From: Luteibacter mycovicinus
GTDB lineage: Bacteria > Pseudomonadota > Gammaproteobacteria > Xanthomonadales > Rhodanobacteraceae
DNA: 64,000 nucleotides
Direction: 5' to 3'
Assembly: GCF_000745235.1 (NCBI RefSeq)
Contig: NZ_JQNL01000001.1
Span: forward strand, 2,108,001 to 2,172,000
The notes beneath the pieces were generated by a model. That model had not been told where the DNA came from and searched no databases. It saw only the letters and a program-made list of their open reading frames with translations. Position 1 is the stretch's first letter. Every line of letters starts with the position of its first letter. The position numbers were made by a program, and so were the translations under genes. This document shows positions 17,765 to 26,909 of the stretch, in pieces.

Positions 17765-19402
17765 ATGATGAAACATCGATTCACGGCCTTCGCACTGGCC
17801 CTGCTTCCGCTGGCCAGCTTCGCGAACCCACAGATCGCCTGGACCGATTGCACCACCGATCTGGTGGGACCCGGCGGAACGGCCCTGGGTGACCGATTGC
17901 AGTGCGGCACGCTGCGGGCACCGCTTGACCATATCGCACCGGACGGCCGGTTTTTCGATGTCGGCGTCGTGCGCATACGCGCCGCCGCCGCCGACCAGCG
18001 GCAAGGTTCGCTGTTCGTGAACACCGGAGGGCCCGGAGCCCACCCGGGAAGGCTCCTCGTGGCCATCGCCCGCGGGTGGAGCCAGGAAGACCCCGACGAT
18101 CCTGACACCGCCGACAAATATCGTCTGGCGCAGCGTTTCGACATGATCGCCGTCATTCCCCGCGGGCTTCGCGGTGGCACGGAGTACCGGTGCCTCACCG
18201 GGTTACCACCTCGCTATGCGTTCCTGCCCAGCCACCTGGACGACGACAACTGGCGGAAAGTCATCGAGGAGGCCAACGCACAATCGTCGGCATGCGCCGC
18301 GCCACCCGAAGCACGCTTCATCAGTACCGAACAACACGTCCACGACATGGACATGGTCCGCCGCGCATTGGGCGACGACTCGCTGAATTTCTACGGCATC
18401 TCGTATGGCGGTAGGGTCGGGGGCTGGTATGCCGCCATGTACCCGACACGTGTCGGTCGCATGCTGCTCGACTCGCCCATGCTTTTTACCCACGACTTCC
18501 GTGCGGCGATGGAGATGACGCAGACGGCGCGGCGAAAGCAGTTCCAGAGGGCGCTCGCGCCCATCGTCGCCGATCCCGTTCTTTATGGCCTCCCGGACGA
18601 CCCGTCCGCGATCACCTCGTCGTTCGACGACCTCCCGGGACGTACAAGGGAAATGTGGTATCCCGTCCTCGACTCGACGCCAAGGCTGGCGGCCGCGTTG
18701 TGGATCGCGGGCTGGATCCGCGAGGCGGAGCCTGAGTCGCAGTCGAAGCTCGAAGGCCGTATCCGCCGCCAGACCTTCAGCGCGGACGCCTCGCTGGATC
18801 GCGGTATCCGTTGGGCCGCGATGCAACTGGCGGCACATTACTTCGCGCCGGCACCCACCGTCCCCCGCTTCGACGCCGGACAGGACGGCGACTCCGTCCG
18901 TCTTGCCGTCGGCTGCAACGACTCGCGCTGGGCGTTCTCCGATGACCAGATCCGCGCACGCGCTGTAAACGGCGCCGCGCGATACCTGCACTCGAACGGT
19001 GACGACATTCTCGAAGAACTGGTGTGCTCCCGCTGGCCCCATGCCACCGCACGATTGCCGGACCTCACGCGTGTGGAGCAGGCGCCGCCGTTTCTCCTGC
19101 TCCAGTCCGAGCATGACGTGGCGACGCCAGCGGAGGGTTCGAGAAATCTCCTCGACCGCTATCCCAATGCCCGGCTTCTGATGGCTCGCGGCTCATCGGT
19201 GCACGGCGTGTTCAACTTCACGACATCGCAATGCATCGAGCGAACGGTGGCCCGGTATCTCCTCGACGGCAGCCTCCCCGACAGTGAGTCGCGCGAGTCG
19301 TATTGCGAGGGTACCAACGAGAATCCCCTGTCCGCGCTGCCACACACGCCGGTGCCCGCGTCGACGCCGGCCACGCCCGCAACGCACGACGAATTCCGAT
19401 GA
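17765..19402 (+). CDS. Exported alpha/beta hydrolase, TAP-like, copy 2 of 3
   Basis: A 545-residue paralogue of its two neighbours. A signal peptide (MMKHRFTAFALALLPLASFA) is followed by the same order of motifs: LFVNTGGPGAHPG, the nucleophile elbow NFYGISYGGRVGG (Ser213), the acid in QSEHDVATP and the catalytic His in GSSVHGVFNF. AAGGA sits before the ATG-ATG start. It lies 39 bp after copy 1 and 16 bp before copy 3, so the three probably form one transcript. It is clearly closer to copy 3 than to copy 1 (shared PRGLRGG, STEQHV and GISYGGRVG segments). Confidence 0.87.
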   Translation: MMKHRFTAFALALLPLASFANPQIAWTDCTTDLVGPGGTALGDRLQCGTLRAPLDHIAPDGRFFDVGVVRIRAAAADQRQGSLFVNTGGPGAHPGRLLVAIARGWSQEDPDDPDTADKYRLAQRFDMIAVIPRGLRGGTEYRCLTGLPPRYAFLPSHLDDDNWRKVIEEANAQSSACAAPPEARFISTEQHVHDMDMVRRALGDDSLNFYGISYGGRVGGWYAAMYPTRVGRMLLDSPMLFTHDFRAAMEMTQTARRKQFQRALAPIVADPVLYGLPDDPSAITSSFDDLPGRTREMWYPVLDSTPRLAAALWIAGWIREAEPESQSKLEGRIRRQTFSADASLDRGIRWAAMQLAAHYFAPAPTVPRFDAGQDGDSVRLAVGCNDSRWAFSDDQIRARAVNGAARYLHSNGDDILEELVCSRWPHATARLPDLTRVEQAPPFLLLQSEHDVATPAEGSRNLLDRYPNARLLMARGSSVHGVFNFTTSQCIERTVARYLLDGSLPDSESRESYCEGTNENPLSALPHTPVPASTPATPATHDEFR

Positions 19403-19418
19403 CGGATCAAGGACGATC

Positions 19419-21068
19419 ATGAAAACCCTGGTACCTCTGACGTTGGCGCTGCTCGGCGCCGTCGCGTCGCCTTCCCTGCTGGCGCGCGTGCCGTTCATCA
19501 CGTGGGCCAGCTGTCCGGCCGAACTTACCGGCGGCACCTGGCCCGAACTGGGTGAGCGGCTGCACTGCGGGAAGGCGCGGATGCCGTTCGATCATCTCAG
19601 GCCGGATGGACGCACCATCGAAGTCGGCGTCGTAAGGATCGCCGCCGAGGATCAGTTCAAACGGGAAGGAGCGCTATTCGTCAATGTGGGTGGCCCCGGC
19701 GGGCAACCGGCGGCCTTCGTCGCGTCGATGGCCGCGGCATTCGGCGCGGTTGAAGCGTCCGATCCGTTGCACGGCGACCGACGGCGACTTGTCGAACGCT
19801 TCGATCTCATCGCGGTGATTCCTCGCGGACTCCGGGGCGGCTGGACCTACGAGTGCGACGCGGTCGCACCGACACGTCACTTCCTGCCGGCACATCGCGA
19901 CGACGCCAACTGGAAGCGCGCCATCGCCGATGCGCGCGCGCAAGCCAACGCGTGTTCGGTGCACGCCGAAACCGCCTACCTCAGTACGGAGCAGCACGTA
20001 AGGGACATGGACGCCGTCCGCGCTTCGCTGGGCGACGACACGCTGAACTTTTACGGGATCTCGTACGGGGGCCGGGTGGGTGCGACGTATGCGGCACTGT
20101 ACCCGGAGCGCATGGGCAGGATGCTGCTCGACTCGTCTCTGATGTTTCACCGCGGCTACCGCACCGCCATGGAGCTGACGAATGACGCGCAGCAGGATGC
20201 CTTCGAAAAACGCGTGCTGGCTCCCATCCTGCACGAGCCATGGCGCTATGGGCAGGTAAGCGATGCCGGCGAACTCCAGGGCGCGATCCGTGGCTTCGCC
20301 GACGAGCTGAGGCCCGCATGGCACGATGCGCTGATCAGTCCCGCCCATCTCGCCGCCGCGATGACGATGGACAGGTGGGTCAAGGCATCCGGCTGGCGCA
20401 ACTGGCGAAGCCTGCAGAGTCTGGCGGCTGCCAACCGGTTCAGCCTCGATGCCGCGACAGACGGTGCGATACGACAGGCCGCGCTGGAGCTCACCCAGCG
20501 TGGTGCGAGCACCGTGGCGGGCCAGGTTCGGGGGCGTCACGGCAACGCGCATCGGCATGACTCGCTGGTCGACCGTCACGGCGAGTGGCTCAACCTCGCG
20601 GTGATGTGCAACGACGAATCCTGGGAGCCGATGCAGGAGAAGATTCGCGCCCGCGCGGACCGCGATGCATTCACTTACACCGAGGCTGACGGCTCGCAGA
20701 TTTTCGACCAGCTGACCTGTGCGGCCTGGCCGGCGCGGGTCGCGCGCAGCCCCGACTTCGGCGTGCTCGAAACGCGTGCTCCCTTCCTGCTGATCCAGTC
20801 CGAGCATGATGCATCGACGCCACTGATCGGTGCGCGCGCGATGCTCGCCCGATTCCCTTCCAGTCGGCTCGTCGTCGCGAAGGGCAGCTCACAGCACGGC
20901 CTGCTGGCTCAGTCCGCGACACCGTGCGTGGAGAAGGCCGCCATGGCGTATCTCCTGGAGGGCCGACTCCCCGAAGGCCCGGACAGGGAGACGGCGTGCG
21001 CGTTCGTGCCCGGCGAGCCTTACGAAGATCTCACGGCGTCGTATGAGTGGGATGACGCACGGCTCTGA
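19419..21068 (+). CDS. Exported alpha/beta hydrolase, TAP-like, copy 3 of 3
   Basis: A 549-residue paralogue. The signal peptide is MKTLVPLTLALLGAVASPSL, then LFVNVGGPGGQP, the nucleophile elbow NFYGISYGGRVGA (Ser215), the acid in QSEHDASTP and His in GSSQHGLLAQ. The start at 19419 follows AAGGA and is 16 bp after the stop of copy 2; a longer reading to 19284 would overlap copy 2 heavily. A basic insert (GQVRGRHGNAHRHD) near residue 370 is unique to this copy. Together the three genes look like a recent local duplication that diversified. Confidence 0.87.
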   Translation: MKTLVPLTLALLGAVASPSLLARVPFITWASCPAELTGGTWPELGERLHCGKARMPFDHLRPDGRTIEVGVVRIAAEDQFKREGALFVNVGGPGGQPAAFVASMAAAFGAVEASDPLHGDRRRLVERFDLIAVIPRGLRGGWTYECDAVAPTRHFLPAHRDDANWKRAIADARAQANACSVHAETAYLSTEQHVRDMDAVRASLGDDTLNFYGISYGGRVGATYAALYPERMGRMLLDSSLMFHRGYRTAMELTNDAQQDAFEKRVLAPILHEPWRYGQVSDAGELQGAIRGFADELRPAWHDALISPAHLAAAMTMDRWVKASGWRNWRSLQSLAAANRFSLDAATDGAIRQAALELTQRGASTVAGQVRGRHGNAHRHDSLVDRHGEWLNLAVMCNDESWEPMQEKIRARADRDAFTYTEADGSQIFDQLTCAAWPARVARSPDFGVLETRAPFLLIQSEHDASTPLIGARAMLARFPSSRLVVAKGSSQHGLLAQSATPCVEKAAMAYLLEGRLPEGPDRETACAFVPGEPYEDLTASYEWDDARL

Positions 21069-21082
21069 TCTGGAAAGCGCGC

Positions 21083-22270
21083 TCAGAACATGATCTGAGC
21101 GCGCACCTCGACGATGTGCGGGTCGATGCGCAGGTCGCGCCGGTCACTGGTCGCCCTGACGTAGTTGCCCTGGAGTTTCAGGTATTTCGTGATGTACCAG
21201 TTCGCACCGAACGTCCAGTCGTGCTCGGTACCGCCCAGCACCGGGCCGTCGTCGAGGTCGAGCGTGCTGTAACGAACGAGGAATTCGAGTGCGCCCCAGG
21301 GCCCCTTCGGAACGACATCGGCGACGTTGCCGCTGTTATAGGTGCGCGATTCGCCGGTGACCACCCAGCTGCCGAACGCGTACCAGCCGTGTGCGATGAA
21401 GGCGGGCTTGTCGACCAGCTTGACGCGGGCGTCGAGGTATTCGCTCTGAACCGACCACGGCCCCCCGATCCACAGGCCTTCGAGACCGCGGCGATCGACA
21501 TGGTCGGCCACGCTGAGCGTGCCGGAATCGATGAGGCGCTGGGTGATCAGGCCGGCCTCGGGCAAGGCGCGCAGACGGATGCTCGGCGGGGTGTAGCGCC
21601 CGCGTCCGTCCGTCGTGCCGTCAGGTGTCTCTCGCGAAAGGGACAGGCCAAGGTGCAACACGTCGCCCGGCGAGTTGTGCGGCGTCCATGCGGCGCGCCC
21701 TGCCACCATGCGGCCGTCGAGATCGCCCTGCAGGTTGCCGCCGTCGTAGTAACCGAGTTGTATCAGGTACTGCTTGCGGGTCAGAGCCCAGTCGATACCG
21801 AGGCGTCGGTTCGCGTACACCGCCTGCATCGGCAGCGAGGATTCCAGAAAAGACGTCGTTCCCGTGCTGGTGTTGCCCTCGAAGCCGACGGGCGTTTTCA
21901 TGAAACCCACGCGTAGCGCGCCGTAGTCGTCGCCGAGCAGCGCCTTGCTCTGCACGCGAAAAAACGTATCCAGCCAGGTCTTCGCCTGAAAGTCGAAGAC
22001 GACCGTCGCGTCGTAGACACCTTTTTTCCGTACGAAGAACCCGAACTCCTTCCGGCGATTGGTCTGCGCGTCTTCGTAGGTGCCTTCGTCGTGCGAAAAG
22101 CGGTCGAGGTCGAACTGGTATTTCAGCGTGAGGCCGAGATCCGTGCCGTCGGCGAAAACGTGATGGGTCGGCCAGTTGCTTCGCCAGTCGTAGCTGGTGG
22201 CGGGTACGTCGGCGGCGAGCGCGTAGGCGGGAGCGATCAGCGCCAGCGCGCCGAGGATGATGGTCTTCAA
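21083..22270 (-). CDS. Porin of the OprO/OprP (phosphate-selective) family
   Basis: A 395-residue outer-membrane porin. It has a signal peptide ending at ALAAD, amphipathic strands throughout (for example LGLTLKYQFDLDRFSHDEG, TFGANWYITKYLKLQGNYVRA) and a C-terminal Phe in RAQIMF, the BAM recognition end. The YITKYLKLQGNYV segment is typical of porin O/P proteins. These channels favour phosphate or polyphosphate, but many homologues are of unknown specificity. The start codon is TTG at 22268-22270 with GGGAGGGG upstream. It converges on the third hydrolase gene, with 14 bp between stops. Confidence 0.88.
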   Translation of the reverse strand: MKTIILGALALIAPAYALAADVPATSYDWRSNWPTHHVFADGTDLGLTLKYQFDLDRFSHDEGTYEDAQTNRRKEFGFFVRKKGVYDATVVFDFQAKTWLDTFFRVQSKALLGDDYGALRVGFMKTPVGFEGNTSTGTTSFLESSLPMQAVYANRRLGIDWALTRKQYLIQLGYYDGGNLQGDLDGRMVAGRAAWTPHNSPGDVLHLGLSLSRETPDGTTDGRGRYTPPSIRLRALPEAGLITQRLIDSGTLSVADHVDRRGLEGLWIGGPWSVQSEYLDARVKLVDKPAFIAHGWYAFGSWVVTGESRTYNSGNVADVVPKGPWGALEFLVRYSTLDLDDGPVLGGTEHDWTFGANWYITKYLKLQGNYVRATSDRRDLRIDPHIVEVRAQIMF

Positions 22271-22417
22271 GCGGGTCCCCTCCCGAGGCTCCCGGCGGAC
22301 AGCCGGGCGTTATTCGTAAGACTATACAACGGATATAAGAATATCCTCAGATCTTGCGAATATGATCGGCCTGAATCGTATTTACTTGAAGGCGGTCGCT
22401 GTTTACCGCGGTGCCAC

Positions 22418-23209
22418 TCAGCGCGGACGTTTCGGTTTCAGTCGAATCTCGAAGAGCGCTGGCCAGCGCTTGCCGGTCACGAACAGGCGATCGTGGGCCG
22501 CGTCGTAGGCGATGCCGTTGAGGACGTCATCGGCCGGGTCATCCATGCGGCTCGTGTCGACGAGCCCCGAGAGGTCGATCCAGCCGGTCACGTGCCCGGT
22601 TTTCGGATCGATACGGGCGATGCGTTCGGTCTGCCAGACGTTGGCGAGGATCTCCCCCTTCACCCACTCCAGTTCATTGATCATGCGCAGTGGCACGCCA
22701 TCGGCTGTCACGTCGATGCGACCCGTCTGCGCCAGGGTGACCGGATCAAGAACCCGGATGGTGGGCGTGCCGTCGCTCATGTAGAGATGTTTCGCGTCGC
22801 GCGTCATCGCCCAGCCTTCGCCGGGATAGCTGAACTTGCCAACGGGCGCGAAGGTCTTGCGGTCGTAGATGAAGCCGACACCATCGCGCCAGGTCAGCTG
22901 CAACAGGTGGTCGCCCGAGACGATGATGCCTTCGCCGAAGTATCCGGGCGGGGTGTCGAGATGCTGCACGACGTCGCCGGTATCGAGCCGGACCTTGCGC
23001 ACGCCCGAGCCCATGTATTCGCCCGTGCTCTCGTAGAGAAAACCGCCGTCGTAGAACAGCCCTTCCGTAAAAGCCTTCGGATCGTGCGGGTAGGTGCGCA
23101 CCACCGTGTAGCCGTACACGGGAATGTCGGAGGCCGTCGCGACACTGCCACATCCGACCAGCCACGCAAACGCGGCCAGGACCGCCACGCGAATCGGAGA
23201 GGTTGTCAT
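22418..23209 (-). CDS. Glutaminyl-peptide cyclotransferase, lipoprotein
   Basis: A 263-residue plant-type glutaminyl cyclase (beta-propeller family) that turns N-terminal Gln of peptides into pyroglutamate. It begins with a lipoprotein signal (VLAAFAWLVGCGS), so it is anchored in the envelope. Family features are YTVVRTYPHDPKAFTEGL, GEGIIVSGDHLLQLTW, LRMINELEWVKGEILANVW and DDVLNGIAYDAAHDRLFVTGK. The start at 23209 places the lipobox correctly; the reading continues open to 23314 but that extension is not needed. It stands alone on the minus strand after the glnA terminator. Confidence 0.88.
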   Translation of the reverse strand: MTTSPIRVAVLAAFAWLVGCGSVATASDIPVYGYTVVRTYPHDPKAFTEGLFYDGGFLYESTGEYMGSGVRKVRLDTGDVVQHLDTPPGYFGEGIIVSGDHLLQLTWRDGVGFIYDRKTFAPVGKFSYPGEGWAMTRDAKHLYMSDGTPTIRVLDPVTLAQTGRIDVTADGVPLRMINELEWVKGEILANVWQTERIARIDPKTGHVTGWIDLSGLVDTSRMDDPADDVLNGIAYDAAHDRLFVTGKRWPALFEIRLKPKRPR

Positions 23210-23310
23210 GCCGGATGCCTGTGAGTGAACTGCAGGCATCCTAACGGCAGTTTCGCCACGATCAAGGGGCGGCGGCGGCTCGCAAAATCGCGCCCATTCG
23301 CCCACGAGAA

Positions 23311-23341
23311 ACAAAAGAAGGGGCGCCGAGGCGCCCCTTCG
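23311..23341 (-). terminator. Intrinsic terminator of glnA
   Basis: An 11-bp perfect GC-rich stem (23318-23328 with 23331-23341) is followed on the minus strand by TTCTTTTGTTT-like sequence. It starts 25 bp past the glnA stop, so it ends the glnA transcript and separates it from the glutaminyl cyclase gene. Confidence 0.8.
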
Positions 23342-23365
23342 TTCACCCGAACGTCGCTCTCGCGA

Positions 23366-24778
23366 TCAGATCGCGTAGTACATCTGGAACTCGAGCGGGT
23401 GGGTGCTCGCGCGGTAGCGGGTCACTTCCTGCATCTTCAGCGCGATGTACGCGTCGATGAAGTCGTCGGTGAACACGCCACCGGCCTTGAGGAAGTCGCG
23501 ATCCTTGTCGAGCGCGGCGAGCGCTTCGTCGAGGCTGGCGCAGACCTGCGGGATGTTCTTCTCTTCTTCCGGCGGCAGATCGTAGAGATCCTTGTCGGCC
23601 GGTGCACCCGGGTCGATCTTGTTCAGGATGCCGTCGAGGCCGGCCATCATCAGCACGGTGAAGGTCAGGTAGCCCGACTGCATCGGATCCGGGAAACGGA
23701 TCTCGATACGACGACCCTTCGGGCTCGACACGTACGGGATACGGCAGGATGCCGAACGGTTACGCGCCGAGTAGGCGAGCATGACCGGCGCTTCGAAGCC
23801 CGGGACCAGACGCTTGTAGCTGTTGGTCGTCGAGTTGGCGAACGCGTTGATGGCCTTGGCGTGCTTGAAGATACCGCCGATGTACCACAGCGCCGTCTGC
23901 GACAGGCCACCGTAGAGGTCGCCCGCGAAGAGGTTCTCGCCGTTCTTCGACAGCGACTGGTGCACGTGCATGCCCGAGCCGTTGTCGCCGACGATCGGCT
24001 TCGGCATGAAGGTCACGGTCTTGCCCTGCTGGTGGGCGACGTTCTTGATGACGTACTTCATCGTCATCAGTTCGTCGGCCTTCTTCACCAGGGTGTTGAA
24101 GCGCGTGCCGATCTCGCACTGGCCCGCGTTGGCGACTTCGTGGTGATGCACTTCGACCACCTGGCCGAGCGACTCGAGCACCTTGCACATGTCCGCGCGC
24201 AGATCACCCAGGCTGTCGACCGGGCTGACCGGGAAATAGCCACCCTTCACACCCGGACGGTGACCGCTGTTGGTGCCGTCGTACTTGTAGCGCGACGACC
24301 AGGCCGCTTCTTCGGAGCCGATTTCGTAGAACACGCGGCCCATGTCGTTCTGCCAGCGGACCGAGTCGAAGATGAAGAACTCGGGTTCCGGGCCGAAGAA
24401 GGCGGTATCGGCGATGCCGGTCGACTTCAGGAAGGCTTCGCCGCGCTTGGCGATGGAGCGCGGGTCGCGACCATAAGCCTGCATGGTGCTCGGCTCGAGC
24501 ACATCGCAGTGCACGATCAGCTGCTTGTGAGCGCTGAACGGGTCGAGGTGGGCGGTCTCCGGATCCGGCATGAGGACCATGTCGGACTCGTTGATGCCCT
24601 TCCAGCCGGCGATCGACGAGCCGTCGAACATCTTGCCGTCTTCGAACGTGCTCTCGTCGATGGCGTGGGCGGGGAACGTGACGTGGTGGTGCTTGCCGAG
24701 CATGTCGGCGAAGCGCAGGTCGACGAACTCGATTTCCTCGTCCTGGATCAGGTTCAGCACTTTGGAAGCGGCGGACAT
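23366..24778 (-). CDS. glnA: Glutamine synthetase type I (GlnA)
   Basis: A 470-residue glutamine synthetase that makes glutamine from glutamate, ammonia and ATP in the cytoplasm. It carries all GSI signatures: [17 protein letters not shown], the ATP site [16 protein letters not shown], and the adenylylation loop [17 protein letters not shown] with the target Tyr, which marks the GSI-beta form controlled by GlnE. The length is normal for the family. It starts at 24778 with GAGG 7 nt upstream. A sigma-54 promoter and two NtrC-type sites lie upstream (24814-24948). The ntrBC genes, often near glnA in relatives, are not within this window's right or left flank of glnA. Confidence 0.98.
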   Translation of the reverse strand: MSAASKVLNLIQDEEIEFVDLRFADMLGKHHHVTFPAHAIDESTFEDGKMFDGSSIAGWKGINESDMVLMPDPETAHLDPFSAHKQLIVHCDVLEPSTMQAYGRDPRSIAKRGEAFLKSTGIADTAFFGPEPEFFIFDSVRWQNDMGRVFYEIGSEEAAWSSRYKYDGTNSGHRPGVKGGYFPVSPVDSLGDLRADMCKVLESLGQVVEVHHHEVANAGQCEIGTRFNTLVKKADELMTMKYVIKNVAHQQGKTVTFMPKPIVGDNGSGMHVHQSLSKNGENLFAGDLYGGLSQTALWYIGGIFKHAKAINAFANSTTNSYKRLVPGFEAPVMLAYSARNRSASCRIPYVSSPKGRRIEIRFPDPMQSGYLTFTVLMMAGLDGILNKIDPGAPADKDLYDLPPEEEKNIPQVCASLDEALAALDKDRDFLKAGGVFTDDFIDAYIALKMQEVTRYRASTHPLEFQMYYAI

Positions 24779-24813
24779 ACAAACCTCGAAATGGGTGTGG
24801 GCGGAATGCGTGT

Positions 24814-24829
24814 AGCAATCGCTATGCCA
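24814..24829 (-). promoter_or_regulatory. Sigma-54 promoter of glnA
   Basis: On the minus strand the sequence reads TGGCATAGCGATTGCT, a near-perfect -24/-12 element (consensus TGGCAC-N5-TTGCW) with the exact 10-bp gap between the GG and GC pairs. Transcription should begin near 24803, giving a leader of about 25 nt before the glnA start. Confidence 0.9.
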
Positions 24830-24901
24830 GCGTGTCCGCCATCGACGGGCGCCGGAATCAAGCTCTCCCATCATAGAACGGGCGTGAGGAAGATGTGCAA
24901 A

Positions 24902-24948
24902 TGCACCATCATGGTGCATCGTTCTCGCTCACGCACCATTCCGGTCGA
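24902..24948 (-). promoter_or_regulatory. Two NtrC-type binding sites upstream of glnA
   Basis: TGCACCATCATGGTGCA (24902-24918) is a perfect match to the NtrC consensus TGCACC-N5-GGTGCA. A weaker site with half-sites CGCACC and GGTCGA lies at 24932-24948. The centres are 30 bp apart, three helical turns, and the strong site is about 107 bp upstream of the predicted glnA start point. This is the usual enhancer layout. The rest of the 332-bp gap to the next gene shows no other feature. Confidence 0.85.
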
Positions 24949-25110
24949 TCCGCCATCATCGACGCGAGGTCCGCGAGCGTTTCTCCATCGTTTCCTACGC
25001 CGCTGCGTTTTCCCGAGCCGCCCGCATCGTTTACGCTTCGGTCCCTAGCGGGGGCCTCGCCCCTCCCACACCGCCGCCTTTCCCCGGGCCGGCGCACGCA
25101 GAGCCGCTCC

Positions 25111-26790
25111 ATGACCAAGAAAACCGATAACGACACCCCCGACGCCGCGCGACGCCGGTTGCTGGGCGGCATGGCCACGACGGGCGCCATGCTCGCGCTG
25201 GGTGGCGCAAGCGAGGTGACCGCGGCCGGTAGGAAGGCGGCTGGCCCTGCGCCGACCGGTGCCGCACTGGATGCGTTGCTCGAAAAGCACATCGATAACG
25301 TGGTCGTGATCTACGCGGAAAACCGCAGCTTCAACAATCTGTTCGGGGACTTCCCCGGTCTGCAGCAGCCGCTGAGCGAGGTGCCGCCAGAACGTCTGAT
25401 CCAGCGGGACCGCGACGGCACCCCGCTGAAGACCCTGCCACCCATCTGGGGCGGGCTCGTGCCGCACGAGCAGGTCGTCGACCATAAAACGTACAAGATC
25501 GGCGAAAAGGACATTACCGGCCTGCCGAACGCGCCGTGGGCACTCCACACCGGCGACGGCACCCCGCTGCCGCACGGTCTGGTAACGCGCGACCTCGTCC
25601 ACGCGTTCTATAACAACCAGCTGCAGATCAACGGCGGCAAGAACGACGGCTTCGTCGCGTGGGGTGACAACGGTGCGCTGACCATGGGGCACTATGCCAG
25701 CGCGCCCGTTCACCTGCGCCTGTGGAATATCGCCTCGCAGTTCACCTTGTGCGACAACTTCTTCATGGGTGCCTTTGGCGGTTCGTTCCTCAACCACCAG
25801 TACCTCGTCGCCGCGCAGCCGCCGTTCTATCCGGACGCCGACAAGAGCCCCGCGCAGTTCAACATCGCGGTCACTGAAAGCGGCGACCCGCTCGACCATC
25901 GCCTGAAGATGGACGAGGAATCGCCGAAGAGCGCGATGGACGGCAAACCCAAATTCGCGCACCACAATACGCTGACCCCGGACTTCTGGGCGGTGAACAC
26001 CATCGGTCCGCCCTATTCGCCGGGCTTCAACGTCGATCGCAAGAATCCGCTGCTTGCCGACGCCACCAGCGCCAACACGCTGGTGCCGCAGAAGCATAAA
26101 CACATCGGCGACGTACTCTCGGCGAAGAATGTCGACTGGGCCTGGTATGGCGGCGGCTTCCAGGCCGCGCTCGACGGTAAGGGCGACGGTGACGATGCCA
26201 GCTTCCCGCAGACGCCGAACTTCCAGCCACATCACCAGCCGCTCAATTACTTCGTGACACTGGCTCCGGGAACCGAAGCGCGCAAGAAGCATCTGCGCGA
26301 TGGCGGTCTTGGCGAGACGGCGGCGACGAATCATTTTCTTGCGGACATCGCGGCTGGGAAGCTGCCGCCGGTGGCGTTCTACAAGCCGCAAGGCGACCTC
26401 AACATGCATGCCGGCTACTCCGACGTGGAAGCCGGCGATCGTCATATCGCCAACGTCGTACATGCGCTGCGCAAGAGCCCGCAGTGGAAGAACATGCTGG
26501 TGGTGATCACGTTCGACGAGAACGGCGGCTGGTGGGATCACGTGGCTCCGCCCAAGGGCGATCGCTGGGGTCCGGGAACACGCATTCCCGCGCTGGTCGT
26601 GTCGCCGTATGCGAAGAAGGGCCACGTCGAGCACACGATCTATGACACCGGATCCATCGCCCGCTTCCTGACGCGCCGGTTCAAGCTCGAGAAGCTGCCG
26701 GGGCTGAAGATGCGTGAGGATGCGATGGTGGCGGCGGGTGGACCGGCGGCGGGTGATCTTACCGAAACGCTGGACTTTTCGGCGACATGA
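25111..26790 (+). CDS. Tat-exported phosphoesterase (acid phosphatase/phospholipase C family)
   Basis: A 559-residue member of the phosphoesterase family that includes AcpA acid phosphatases and phospholipase C. The N-terminus has a twin-arginine signal (DAARRRLLGGMATTGAMLALGG), so it is exported folded to the periplasm or beyond. The active-site motif IYAENRSFNNLFGDFPG supplies Glu/Asn metal ligands; further metal ligands are in FDENGGWWDHVAPP and in KPQGDLNMHAGYSDVEAGD. It releases phosphate from phospho-esters or phosphocholine; which one is unclear. The start at 25111 fits the Tat signal. It is divergent from glnA. Confidence 0.88.
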   Translation: MTKKTDNDTPDAARRRLLGGMATTGAMLALGGASEVTAAGRKAAGPAPTGAALDALLEKHIDNVVVIYAENRSFNNLFGDFPGLQQPLSEVPPERLIQRDRDGTPLKTLPPIWGGLVPHEQVVDHKTYKIGEKDITGLPNAPWALHTGDGTPLPHGLVTRDLVHAFYNNQLQINGGKNDGFVAWGDNGALTMGHYASAPVHLRLWNIASQFTLCDNFFMGAFGGSFLNHQYLVAAQPPFYPDADKSPAQFNIAVTESGDPLDHRLKMDEESPKSAMDGKPKFAHHNTLTPDFWAVNTIGPPYSPGFNVDRKNPLLADATSANTLVPQKHKHIGDVLSAKNVDWAWYGGGFQAALDGKGDGDDASFPQTPNFQPHHQPLNYFVTLAPGTEARKKHLRDGGLGETAATNHFLADIAAGKLPPVAFYKPQGDLNMHAGYSDVEAGDRHIANVVHALRKSPQWKNMLVVITFDENGGWWDHVAPPKGDRWGPGTRIPALVVSPYAKKGHVEHTIYDTGSIARFLTRRFKLEKLPGLKMREDAMVAAGGPAAGDLTETLDFSAT

Positions 26791-26802
26791 TATCGCCAAC
26801 AG

Positions 26803-26870
26803 GGTTGGCTCCCACCGGAGCATCTCCAGCAGCCCTGACCTCGGGACGCCGGCAGTGGTGGGAGCCGGCC
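26803..26870. repeat. REP-like palindrome between convergent genes
   Basis: Arms at 26803-26816 and 26857-26870 pair as GGTTGGCTCCCACC and its complement with two mismatches, with a 40-nt centre. The core GTGGGAGCC is a variant of the GTAGGAGCC of the repeat at 32489-32551. It lies between the phosphoesterase and emrB stops. Confidence 0.6.
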
Positions 26871-26909
26871 TGCTCGTAGCAGCCAGCCTGCTGGCGACAG
26901 CCCGGACCC

